The position numbers were made by a program, and so were the translations under genes. From Aquabacter sp040755535 (lineage in GTDB: Bacteria > Pseudomonadota > Alphaproteobacteria > Rhizobiales > Xanthobacteraceae), in assembly GCA_040755535.1 (NCBI GenBank), contig JBFMAV010000088.1, positions 1 through 15,810 of the forward strand: DNA of 15,810 bases. Reading direction: 5' to 3'. Shown here piece by piece: positions 8,755 through 15,810 of this stretch; position 1 is the first letter of the stretch, and each line of letters starts with the position of its first letter. Below the pieces are notes generated by a model. The model had not been told where the DNA came from. It did no database searches and saw only the letters and a program-made list of their open reading frames with translations.

Positions 8755-9059
8755 GGGAGAGATCGATCGGGTGACGGCGCAAAGCGTGCGCCGCAGCCTG
8801 ATGGTCGCCCAGGCCGGCTTTGGCCTGTCCGGATTCTTCCGACCGGGCCTGAGCGCGTGGCCTCGCCTGGGCCGCGCTCATTGGCCCGCTCTTCGACGCG
8901 GCGGGCAGCCTCAAGCCCTTGAACCAGCGCGACGCGGTGCATCCATCCGCCGCCTGCACATCACGATGCGCGAAAGGAACGATGGACGCTCGAACGAAAG
9001 GTTGCCCTGCGGATATGGGACAAGCAGGCCACCCTGGAAAAACGTGCACGGCTCCAGAG

Positions 9060-12000
9060 TTACCCGGCCGCGCTTGCGTTAAGGTCGGCGATGATCGTCA
9101 CCAGTTTCTGCGCGCGCTGAAGGGTGAAGACTTGCTCCGGGCCACTCGGTGCAATGTCCGTGAAGGGGCTCTCGTAGAGAAGCCCCGGATCCATCGAACC
9201 GTTCTCGGTCAGGTGCTCGATGACCATGTCGAGAAACTCGATCTGCTGGGCGTTGGCGGCCGCATCGGCCAGGAACTCGCTGAAGCGTTCGGCCACCGCA
9301 TGGCGGTCGAGGCCCACGAGTGACCGCAGGAAGGGGCCAAAGCCGTGGGCCAAGGCGCTGGCCGCTTCGATGTGCTGGCGCTCGCCGATTCCGGCGTCGA
9401 GCAGCATTCGGCGCAACTCGGTGATGTCGGTTTCGGTCAGCGGCTTGCCATGTCGCAGCTTGGCAATGGCGATGTGGTCCTCATGCGCGCGCAGGAAATG
9501 CCGGGCTTTTTGCCTGAAACGGACGAAGTCGACCTCGCCCACCTGCGGCAGATCCAGCGCCGTCGCCTCGCCCAGCCGATCCTCGAAATCGGTGTAGACG
9601 ATCGCCTTTCGCCGCCGCTCGATATGATGCACCACGCCCCGCAAGCGCAGGCGCACCAGTTCCAGCAGCGGCACGCTGATGCCCTGCCACCAGATGTCGG
9701 AGAGGATGTCGAGGATGAGCGCATGCTGGGCGGCGATGGCGGGGATCGCCGTCTGCTCGTCGAGCGCGGCGGCGATCTCCACCAGTTGCGTCTTCAGGGT
9801 GACGAACCGGTGCGCCCCTGTCAGCAGCGCGATCTCCAGGTTGAACATGAGGAGATCAAAACGCTTGGCCTCTTCGGGTTCGCTCTTCAGTCCGTTGGGC
9901 AGGGGAGCGACATGCGTGAGCAGTTCCTCGCGCACGGTGTCGGTCAGCGTCTCCCAGGCTTGGGGGTCCTGATACTTCTCCACCAGCTTGCGTTCGGCGC
10001 GAACGATGAAATTGTCGAGCGTCATGCTCGCCACATAGCCCTTCAGGAAGTCCAGCGCCGCGGCGCGGATCGCCGGTTCGTCGGGGGCTGCCTCGGGGCC
10101 GGCGTCATAGGGCGCGCCGTCCTCGGCGACGCCGGGCGGCGGGCAGAGCCGCGCCTTCTCATCCAGCGCGCGAATGAGATCGAAACGGGCGGCGAACAGC
10201 CGTTCGCTCAGCGAGCGGGCATTCGTGCCCTCATCGGGTGGGAGGTTTTGGCGGAAGAATTCGAGATTCTGGCAATAGTCGAAGACGCGGAAGCACTCCT
10301 TGTCCGCGCCAGGGCCGAACAGGTCGGGGCAGAGCCGGGTGCCGCGGCCGAGGATCTGCCAGAACTTGGTCTTGGAGCGGATCAGCTTGAACAGGACGAG
10401 GTTCACCACCTCGGGCACGTCGATGCCGGTGTCCAGCATGTCCACCGAGATGGCGATGTGCGGCGCCCCGTCCTTCTTGGAGAAATCGTCGATCAGGGAC
10501 TGGGCATATTCGGTCTTGAAGGTGATGACGCGGGCGAAGTGGCCGGCGAGATCAGGGTAGGCCCGGTTGAAGCGCTGCTCGATGAACTCCGCATGGGCCT
10601 GGTTCTTGGCGAAGATGATGGTCTTGCCGATGCGGTCGCCACCGGCGACCTTCAGCCCATGGGTCATGACATGGGCGATGACCTTGTCCACCGTGTCCGC
10701 ATTGAACAGCCATTTGTTGAGCGCTTCCGCTGCCACGCTGTCGGGCGGATCCCCGCCTTCCTCGTCCCACTCCAGCATGTCCCACTGGTCCCGCTCCGCC
10801 TCCGACAGTTCGTCATAATGGATGCCCTCGCGAAGGAAGCGGGTGGGCACGGAGAGGGTGACGGGCGGCACCAGCCATTCGTCGGCGATCGCCTGGTCGA
10901 GCGAATAGGCGTCGGTGGGGACACCCTCTTCCAGGTCGAACAGGCCATAGGTGTTGCGGTCGATCTCATCGCGCGGGGTGGCGGTCAGGCCCACCAGCAG
11001 GCTGTCGAAATAATCGAAGATGGCGCCATAGCGCTGGTAGATGGAGCGGTGGGCCTCGTCGATCACCACCAGGTCGAAATGGCCGGGGCCGAAGCGGGCC
11101 GCCTCGCCTTTGCGCTCGTCGATGAGGTTCATCATGGTGGGATAGGTGGAGAGGAAGACGCGGCCCGCCGCGGTCTTCTCGGTCACCAGATTGACCGGCG
11201 AGGAATCCGGCAAATGCGCCTTGAAGGCGCGCACGGCCTGGTTCACCAGGGCCACGCGGTCGGCGAGGAAGAGCACGCGCTTCACCCAGCCGGCGCGCAT
11301 GAGCACGTCCACAAGCGCGATCACCGTGCGGGTCTTGCCCGAGCCGGTGGCCATGACCAGGAGCGCCTTGCGCTGCTTGCGGGCATCGAACGCCTCCTTC
11401 ACCCGCGCGATGGCCCGCTCCTGATAATAGCGGTCGGCGATCTTGCGGTTCACGCTCACGCCGGCGAGCGGCAGGCGGGCGGTGCGCCGCTGGATGAGGA
11501 GTTGAAGCTCGTCCTTGGTGTAGAAGCCGGAGACCTTGCGCGGCGGCGCGGCGCCATCGTCCCAGATCCAATGGTCATAGCCATTGGTGGTGAAGATCAC
11601 CGGGCGCTGGCCGAACTGCTTTTCCAGGCAATCCGCATAGAGCTTGGCCTGCTGGCGGCCCTCATCTTCGCCGCGCCGGGTGCGTTTGGCCTCCACGAGG
11701 CCCAGCGGCGTGCCGTCGTCACCCCAGAGGACATAATCCACGAAGCCCTGGCCCTGCGCATTGGGCATGCCGGTGACCGGAAACTCGCGGTCGCGCGGCT
11801 GGTCCAGCGGCCAGCCGGCTTCCCTCAAGAGCAGGTCGATGAAGCGATCGCGGGTTTCGGCCTCGGAATAATCATGTGTGTCGGGCCGCGCCGCATTGGC
11901 GCGGCGGATGGCGTCGCGCTCGGCGCGGGCGGCTTGGAGCTGGGCGTCGAGATCGCCCTGGTCGCGCAGCAGAGCGGCGAAGGCGTGGTCCTTCGCTTCC

Positions 12001-12479
12001 ATCTCGGCCTTGAGGCGGGTGAGTTCGGCGAAGGCCTTGCGCACCAGATCGTCCCGCCGGGTGAGGAGCGCGGGGTCGAAGGCGAGGGCATCCGGCGGCG
12101 GCGCCTTGGCATAGGTGCGCGCCAGCCAGAAGCACAGGTGGAACAGCTCGCGCACCGCCCCTTCCGCATCCCGGGCCGGGGTGTCGCGCGCCTCGTGCAC
12201 GGCGCGATTGCCGATGCCGATGATGAGCTTGGCCTTGGTGAACACCGCCGGCCCGGCCCGGCGCTGGAAGCTTGGCTCATGGATCAGCGCCGAGATGCGG
12301 TCGTCATAGGGAAAGGTGAGGGTGCCATCGTTGCGATAGACCCATTGCACCGCCAGTTCCACCGCCCGCCGGGCATAGAAAGCCGCCGCCCGCGGATCGC
12401 TGACCCCATAGCCTTCCGCCTTCTTCGCGCTGTCGAAGACCTCCGGGAACTCGGCGGCGAGGAAGGCGAAGTTGGACAT
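9060..12479 (-). CDS. hsdR: Type I restriction enzyme, R subunit (EcoEI-like HsdR: nuclease + SF2 translocase)
   Basis: A 1139-residue protein that, with HsdM and HsdS, translocates and cuts DNA lacking host methylation, using ATP. Residues 1-130 resemble the DUF4145 N-terminal domain found in this HsdR branch, followed by a charged, probably coiled-coil stretch (about 140-195). The nuclease core is visible at about 205-330, with D248 in FVDYV and E263-A-K265 in LVEAK. The helicase motor follows: Walker A MATGSGKT (376-383), DEAH box VIDEAH (472-477), motif III LTATP (498-502), DTGIDVPE (683-690) and arginine-finger motif QILGRGTR (708-715). The C-terminus (about 970-1130) matches the EcoEI_R_C type. 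All key residues are present, so it should be active. The start follows AGGA with 7-base spacing, 9 bases after the hsdS stop. Length and motifs are normal for the family. Confidence 0.96.
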   Translation of the reverse strand: MSNFAFLAAEFPEVFDSAKKAEGYGVSDPRAAAFYARRAVELAVQWVYRNDGTLTFPYDDRISALIHEPSFQRRAGPAVFTKAKLIIGIGNRAVHEARDTPARDAEGAVRELFHLCFWLARTYAKAPPPDALAFDPALLTRRDDLVRKAFAELTRLKAEMEAKDHAFAALLRDQGDLDAQLQAARAERDAIRRANAARPDTHDYSEAETRDRFIDLLLREAGWPLDQPRDREFPVTGMPNAQGQGFVDYVLWGDDGTPLGLVEAKRTRRGEDEGRQQAKLYADCLEKQFGQRPVIFTTNGYDHWIWDDGAAPPRKVSGFYTKDELQLLIQRRTARLPLAGVSVNRKIADRYYQERAIARVKEAFDARKQRKALLVMATGSGKTRTVIALVDVLMRAGWVKRVLFLADRVALVNQAVRAFKAHLPDSSPVNLVTEKTAAGRVFLSTYPTMMNLIDERKGEAARFGPGHFDLVVIDEAHRSIYQRYGAIFDYFDSLLVGLTATPRDEIDRNTYGLFDLEEGVPTDAYSLDQAIADEWLVPPVTLSVPTRFLREGIHYDELSEAERDQWDMLEWDEEGGDPPDSVAAEALNKWLFNADTVDKVIAHVMTHGLKVAGGDRIGKTIIFAKNQAHAEFIEQRFNRAYPDLAGHFARVITFKTEYAQSLIDDFSKKDGAPHIAISVDMLDTGIDVPEVVNLVLFKLIRSKTKFWQILGRGTRLCPDLFGPGADKECFRVFDYCQNLEFFRQNLPPDEGTNARSLSERLFAARFDLIRALDEKARLCPPPGVAEDGAPYDAGPEAAPDEPAIRAAALDFLKGYVASMTLDNFIVRAERKLVEKYQDPQAWETLTDTVREELLTHVAPLPNGLKSEPEEAKRFDLLMFNLEIALLTGAHRFVTLKTQLVEIAAALDEQTAIPAIAAQHALILDILSDIWWQGISVPLLELVRLRLRGVVHHIERRRKAIVYTDFEDRLGEATALDLPQVGEVDFVRFRQKARHFLRAHEDHIAIAKLRHGKPLTETDITELRRMLLDAGIGERQHIEAASALAHGFGPFLRSLVGLDRHAVAERFSEFLADAAANAQQIEFLDMVIEHLTENGSMDPGLLYESPFTDIAPSGPEQVFTLQRAQKLVTIIADLNASAAG

Positions 12480-12488
12480 GGGCGCGTC

Positions 12489-13649
12489 CTAGAGCTGTCC
12501 GGTGAAGGCGCGGTGCTGGAGGGAAGCGAAGAGGGAGGAGTCATCACTCATCGCCCGGCCCGACACGTTGATCTGGCTTTCTACCGCGGCGACGGCATCC
12601 CTAAACCGCTCCTGAAGCTGAAGGGGAGGGATTGGAATGATCAGCGACCTTATGATGCCCATATTTAATCCAGGCATCACTGCCCCCTTCGCCTGCACGC
12701 CGAGTTGCTTCAACACGCTTCGATTGTTCAAAAAGCACGCGTGTAGATATTGCGGCAAGACCCGCTTCTGGTCGAGCGTGATACAGCAAATATGCTTTGT
12801 ATTGACGGCTGTCGTGATGCCCTCGGGCACAACAGCGCACCTACCGCATGTGCCCATGATCGTTATGAGCACATCTCCGGGCTTTACGGTATATCGTTTG
12901 AGGGTGCGGTATTTTTCTTCAGTAATAAACCGCGCTTTTCCCCATTCAAAGCGATTGCTGACGGCATTGTCGATACCCAGAACAGCTATTCCTTCCTCGA
13001 CAAATTCCGAATGAAGGAGCTGACTGCCAAATGGGCCCGTTCTTATGTCTTTCGCAACTTCTCCGATGTTCAAGGAAGGCCAACCAGCCGCGTCGGAAGC
13101 CCCAAACATCTCCAGAAAGATCGACTGGGTGAGGCTGTCGAGAAGGGCGAGGGCCTGCCGGCGCTTGCGGCGCAGCGCATCGGCCTTGTCCAGAATCGCC
13201 GCAATCCGCTTCTGCTCGCCGAGGGGTGGGAGGGGGATTTGGACCGCCTTTAAATCTTTTACTGACAGATGTTTTACCGTTACAAATGGGGTACGGTCTT
13301 CGATTTTTTTCAATGTTATTGGCAGAAAATGAAATAGGTAGTCATTGTCCAATTTCTTTTCATCTCCAGCGACCTTACAGACGCGCTGGTTGAGTAAAGA
13401 TGTGCCGCCTCCCCATCTTGCCCGGTTAAACTCCCCATCCATACCGATCAAAATATCGCCATTTTCAACGATGAAGTCTTCATCGTAATTACCCTCGAAG
13501 AAGGTGTCAGTATAGCCTCGCACAATGTCCCGGATTCGGATCAGAGGCAGGCCCTTTGACTCGGTGTTAAAACCACTGGATTTGAACGCAAATCCGGAAA
13601 ATACCGTAGTGACCTCGCCCAGCGAAACCGTTGATAAAGTCCGCTTCAC
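12489..13649 (-). CDS. hsdS: Type I restriction-modification specificity subunit (HsdS)
   Basis: A 386-residue protein that recognises the bipartite DNA target and scaffolds HsdM and HsdR. Layout is classical: target-recognition domain 1 (about 5-135), central conserved helix region (PLPPLGEQKRIAAILDKADA and on to about 183), recognition domain 2 (about 188-335), then a second, weaker conserved region starting PIPPLQLQERF and ending HRAFTGQL. It starts with GTG, giving a 4-base GTGA overlap with the hsdM stop, and GGAGG lies 7 bases upstream, so translational coupling to hsdM is likely. Both recognition segments look AT-richer (for example 13240-13640 and 12640-13010) than the GC-rich central region, a mosaic suggesting acquired recognition domains. 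The target sequence cannot be predicted from this alone. No frameshift or truncation is seen. Confidence 0.95.
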   Translation of the reverse strand: MKRTLSTVSLGEVTTVFSGFAFKSSGFNTESKGLPLIRIRDIVRGYTDTFFEGNYDEDFIVENGDILIGMDGEFNRARWGGGTSLLNQRVCKVAGDEKKLDNDYLFHFLPITLKKIEDRTPFVTVKHLSVKDLKAVQIPLPPLGEQKRIAAILDKADALRRKRRQALALLDSLTQSIFLEMFGASDAAGWPSLNIGEVAKDIRTGPFGSQLLHSEFVEEGIAVLGIDNAVSNRFEWGKARFITEEKYRTLKRYTVKPGDVLITIMGTCGRCAVVPEGITTAVNTKHICCITLDQKRVLPQYLHACFLNNRSVLKQLGVQAKGAVMPGLNMGIIRSLIIPIPPLQLQERFRDAVAAVESQINVSGRAMSDDSSLFASLQHRAFTGQL

Positions 13650-15196
13650 AGCATCGCCTCCAGTTCCTTCAGTCCGGTGGCGATCTCGTCCTCCAGGGCC
13701 AAAAGCTCGGCGATGATCTCCTTCGGCGGGCGATGGTCAGCGGCCTCGTGCACCACTTCCCGGTAGCGGTTGAGCGAGAGGTCGTAGTTGGCCGCCATGA
13801 TCTCCGCCGCGCTCACGCAGAAGCTCTGCCCGGTGCGCGGGTTGTCGCGCTCGGCGCCGGCACGCTCCGCCCAGCGGGCGAGCACGTCCGGCAGATTGTT
13901 CCTGACGTGCTCCTCCGCGCTCAGGGCCACACGTGGCACCGGGCCGAACTTGTCGTCCGGCAGCAGCATCTGGCGCTTGTCGTCCAGGCTCAGGCCGTCC
14001 GCCTGCACATCGTAGAACCAGACGTGATCGGTGCCCCCCGAATTGGTCTTGGTGAAGCAGACGATGGCGGTGGAGACGCCCGCATAGGGCCGGAACACGC
14101 CCGAGGGCAGCTTCACGATGGCGTCCAGCTTGTGGTCGTTCACCAGCATGCGGCGGATCGCCTTGTGGGCGGTGGAGGAGCCGAACAGCACCCCGTCCGG
14201 CACGATCACCGCCGCCCGGCCGCCGGGCTTCAGCAGCTTCAGGAACAGCGCCATGAACAGAAGCTCGGTCTTCTTGGTCTTGACGATGGAAAGAAGATCC
14301 GCGCTCGTGGTCTCATAGTCCAGCGAGCCGGCGAAGGGCGGGTTGGCGAGGATCAGCGAATATTTATCCGCATCGTCCGCATGGCCGGAGGCGAGCGAAT
14401 CCCTGTAGCGGATGTCCGCCCCCTCCACCCCGTGCAGCTGCATGTTCATGGAACCGATGCGCAGCATGGTCTGGTCGAAATCATAGCCGTGGAACATGGC
14501 CTCGTGGAAATGCCGGTTCAGCCCGGCATCGCGGAACAGCGCCTTGTGGTGCTCGCGCAGATATTCGCCCGCCGCCACCAGGAAGCCGCAGGTGCCGCTG
14601 GCGGGATCGCAGATCACATCCTTCGGCGTCGGCGCCATCAGCTCCACCATCAGCTGGATGATGTGGCGCGGGGTGCGGAACTGGCCGTTCTGGCCGGCGC
14701 TGGCGATCTTGCTCAGCATGTATTCGTAAAGGTCGCCCTTGGTGTCGCGGTCCTCCAGCGGGATCTCCGCCAGCATGTCCACCACCCTGGCCAAGAGGCC
14801 GGCGGTGGGAATGGTGAAACGCGCGCCCTTCATATGCTCGGCATGGGCAGTGCCCTCCTCCGCCATCTCCCGCAGGAAGGGGAAGACGAAGTCCGCCATC
14901 AGGGTGAACATGCGCGCCGGATCGGCATTCTTCAGGCGCGACCAGCGCAATTCCTCAAAGGTGACGTCCGCGCCATCGCGATCCTTGCGATAGACGCCGG
15001 CCGGAAAAATGACCCGCCCCATGGGCTTGCGCGTCATGGCGGCCTTGTTCTCCTCGCGGGTCTGGAGATCGTCCAGGCCACGGATGAAGAGAAGGTAGGT
15101 CAGTTGCTCGATCACCTCGATGGGATTGGCGATCCCGCCCGCCCAGAACGCATTCCACACGGCGTCGATCTTGGATCTCAATTCACCCGTCAGCAC
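13646..15196 (-). CDS. hsdM: Type I restriction-modification N6-adenine DNA methyltransferase subunit (HsdM)
   Basis: Methylates adenine in the site chosen by HsdS, using S-adenosylmethionine, and so protects host DNA. From the GTG at 15196 the protein is 516 residues. The N-terminal helical domain (LTGELRSKIDAVWNAFW, then YLLFIRGLDDLQ) is typical. GQFRTPRHI lies at about 171-179, AdoMet motif I DPASGTCGF starts at D197, and catalytic motif IV NPPF is at 285-288, all intact. I chose GTG because homologues normally begin at LTGE and AAGGA precedes it by 8 bases. An in-frame ATG at 15316 (GGAG only 4 bases upstream) would add 40 residues with no family match and is the alternative. First gene of the operon: its TGA overlaps the hsdS GTG. 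No recognition-independent extras or truncation are seen. Confidence 0.95.
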   Translation of the reverse strand: MLTGELRSKIDAVWNAFWAGGIANPIEVIEQLTYLLFIRGLDDLQTREENKAAMTRKPMGRVIFPAGVYRKDRDGADVTFEELRWSRLKNADPARMFTLMADFVFPFLREMAEEGTAHAEHMKGARFTIPTAGLLARVVDMLAEIPLEDRDTKGDLYEYMLSKIASAGQNGQFRTPRHIIQLMVELMAPTPKDVICDPASGTCGFLVAAGEYLREHHKALFRDAGLNRHFHEAMFHGYDFDQTMLRIGSMNMQLHGVEGADIRYRDSLASGHADDADKYSLILANPPFAGSLDYETTSADLLSIVKTKKTELLFMALFLKLLKPGGRAAVIVPDGVLFGSSTAHKAIRRMLVNDHKLDAIVKLPSGVFRPYAGVSTAIVCFTKTNSGGTDHVWFYDVQADGLSLDDKRQMLLPDDKFGPVPRVALSAEEHVRNNLPDVLARWAERAGAERDNPRTGQSFCVSAAEIMAANYDLSLNRYREVVHEAADHRPPKEIIAELLALEDEIATGLKELEAML

Positions 15197-15436
15197 GCGG
15201 TCGGTCCTTGCACAATCATGTTTCGGGGGGAGATTAATGGGCGTCGCGGCTGTGGCATAGCCGTCCGCCCCGCGCCGCACATCTTGCCGCGCCCCCGGCG
15301 CGAACTGCGCTCTCATGACACTCCGCCGGGGCCTCGCATGAGGAGCTTCTGCTTGCCGGCGATCTCGGAGCGCAGGCCCAGACCTTTTCCCCTGCCGGAG
15401 AGACGGCGAGAGGGAGCCCGCCGCCGTGGGGCAGCT

Positions 15437-15490
15437 TCAGGGCGTCCCGGCTTCCGTGGCCTTGCGGATCAGCATGTCTGTGCGCGGCAT
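15437..15490 (-). CDS. Possible 17-residue peptide or leader ORF upstream of hsdM
   Basis: ATG at 15490 reads MPRTDMLIRKATEAGTP and stops at 15437. It is preceded by GGGGAGG with 7-base spacing, the best Shine-Dalgarno sequence in the window. I do not recognise the peptide. It could be a leader peptide for the restriction operon, the surviving start of a decayed gene, or chance. In another minus frame, the DNA from about 15385 to 15313 reads GKGLGLRSEIAGKQKLLMRG and ends in a TGA overlapping the upstream ATG at 15316, which would fit a frameshifted remnant of a small upstream gene. The evidence is weak. Confidence 0.2.
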   Translation of the reverse strand: MPRTDMLIRKATEAGTP

Positions 15491-15591
15491 TTTTCGGCCT
15501 CCCCGCTCCCCTGTTTCCGGAGGCGGCCTTACCCGGCTTTTACCGGGGATCGACTGCGCTCTGGCGCGATATCGTGAGGCGCCCTGAAGCC

Positions 15592-15620
15592 GATATGGCG
15601 CGCAAATCGAGCGATGGCAA
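15592..15620 (-). promoter_or_regulatory. hsdM: Candidate sigma-70-like promoter for the hsdMSR operon
   Basis: Read on the minus strand, TTGCCA (15615-15620) and CATATC (15592-15597) are separated by exactly 17 bases. The boxes match the housekeeping consensus moderately (TTGACA / TATAAT). Transcription would begin near 15585, about 95 bases before the short ORF at 15490 and about 390 bases before the hsdM GTG. It is the best pair I see in the region, but GC-rich alphaproteobacterial promoters are hard to call by eye. Confidence 0.3.
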
Positions 15621-15659
15621 CGGTTCTGAGGCTTTATGAGAGGGGGTGAAAATGAAGCT

Positions 15660-15678
15660 GGCGGAGAGAGAGTCCGCC
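15660..15678. other. Stem-loop upstream of hsdM
   Basis: GGCGGA (15660-15665) and TCCGCC (15673-15678) form a perfect 6-base stem around a 7-base GAGAGAG loop. On the minus strand it is followed after a few bases by CATTTTC, too poor a T-run to call a terminator with confidence. It could end an upstream minus-strand gene beyond the right edge. Confidence 0.3.
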
Positions 15679-15713
15679 GAACTATCTTTCGCCGCCGTCC
15701 ATAGCCGTTCATA

Positions 15714-15744
15714 ATTTCCACGCTATCATAGCATGATAGGAAAT
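15714..15744. promoter_or_regulatory. Palindrome with operator-like symmetry near the right edge
   Basis: CTATCAT (15723-15729) and ATGATAG (15733-15739) are perfect inverted arms around AGC. The flanking ATTTC (15714-15718) and GAAAT (15740-15744) extend the pairing with a 4-base bulge on the left. The segment is AT-rich in a GC-rich region and includes TATGAT on the minus strand, which could be a -10 box. A dimeric helix-turn-helix regulator site, or a control site for the restriction operon, is possible; no regulator gene is in the window. Confidence 0.35.
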
Positions 15745-15810
15745 CCGATATCCACAGTCGTTCGCCGTAGTTCACCCTAGACCGTCCTTTCGGGTGGGGT
15801 TGGGGGTGGG

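Larger units (their letters stand above)
8612..9059. other. Intergenic region between hsdR and the giant surface protein gene
   Basis: These 448 bases hold no ORF that looks like a real protein: candidate ORFs on both strands are Arg/Pro/Ala-rich, overlap each other and lack good ribosome sites. The left ~60 bases are AT-rich and carry the SlyA-like palindrome. Two stem-loops are visible. One is at 9032-9059, immediately after the hsdR stop (7-base stem with one G-U pair, 14-base loop, no T-run after it), and one is at 8727-8754. Plus-strand 8771-8945 gives protein-like text only if one frameshift is allowed, so it may be decayed coding DNA. No canonical terminator was found for hsdR. Confidence 0.5.
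15197..15810. other. Upstream region of the hsdMSR operon
   Basis: About 610 bases without a convincing protein gene if hsdM starts at 15196. A 112-codon minus-strand ORF (15437-15775) has low-complexity, Arg/Pro-rich sequence and I do not believe it as a whole. The region holds a candidate promoter, a short ORF with a strong ribosome site, an inverted repeat CCCGG/CCGGG at 15532-15547, and two further stem-loops towards the right edge. The segment 15380-15420 resembles the GC-rich pyrimidine/purine spacer DNA common between rhizobial genes, but I cannot assign it to a named repeat family. Confidence 0.45.

Noticed and set aside
9032..9059. Rho-independent terminator for hsdR
   Set aside because: A 7-base stem-loop is present, but its loop is 14 bases and the T-run lies in the loop rather than after the stem.
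8699..9082. Overlapping ORFs on both strands between hsdR and the giant gene
   Set aside because: Translations are low-complexity Arg/Pro/Ala-rich with no ribosome site or family resemblance.
9345..12668. Plus-strand ORF of 1107 codons opposite hsdR
   Set aside because: It is the antisense shadow of a GC-biased gene. HsdR on the other strand has complete family motifs, and the plus-strand translation has no recognisable domain and is rich in Gly/His/Arg runs typical of shadows.
13631..15577. Plus-strand ORF of 648 codons opposite hsdM
   Set aside because: Antisense to an intact methyltransferase with motifs DPASGTCGF and NPPF. The long open frame is explained by codon bias, and its translation matches no family I know.
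1..15810. tRNA, rRNA, insertion sequence or prophage integration site
   Set aside because: I saw no cloverleaf, transposase or integrase motif, or terminal inverted or direct repeats that would support one.

Overview
The window reads as chromosomal DNA from a high-GC alphaproteobacterium, most likely Hyphomicrobiales (Rhizobiales). The reasons are strong G/C preference at third codon positions, a giant glycine-rich surface protein built on an AQSIGGGGG motif of a kind I know mainly from that order, and an EcoEI-like type I restriction system. A Xanthobacteraceae-like source is a guess. Every gene I can support lies on the minus strand, so transcription runs from right to left.

Right edge (about 15197-15810): non-coding or weakly coding DNA upstream of the restriction operon. 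It holds a candidate sigma-70-like promoter (15592-15620), several hairpins and palindromes, and a 17-codon ORF with an unusually good Shine-Dalgarno sequence.

13646-15196: hsdM, the N6-adenine methyltransferase subunit. 12489-13649: hsdS, the specificity subunit, overlapping hsdM by 4 bases. 9060-12479: hsdR, the ATP-dependent translocase/nuclease, starting 9 bases after hsdS. Together they form a compact, apparently intact hsdM-hsdS-hsdR operon. HsdS sets the target sequence, HsdM methylates host DNA at that site, and HsdR cuts unmethylated incoming DNA. The two target-recognition segments of hsdS look visibly AT-richer than the rest, as expected for horizontally exchanged recognition domains.

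8612-9059: intergenic DNA with no gene I can defend. It contains hairpins, possible coding debris and, just upstream of the next gene, an 18-base palindrome whose core equals the SlyA (MarR family) consensus TTAGCAAGCTAA.

1-8611: one continuous minus-strand reading frame of at least 2870 codons, still open at the left edge. It starts with a signal peptide and then carries about 39 degenerate tandem units of roughly 60-70 residues, each anchored by AQSIGGGGG or a variant. The last ~45 visible residues leave the glycine-rich repeat for a beta-helix-like sequence, so a C-terminal autotransporter barrel is expected beyond the window. Function (surface adhesin or matrix protein) is inferred from architecture, not shown.

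Nothing in the window is clearly a new molecular system. The most notable items are the giant repeat protein with its SlyA-like operator, its proline-rich and helical interruptions, and the mosaic hsdS.
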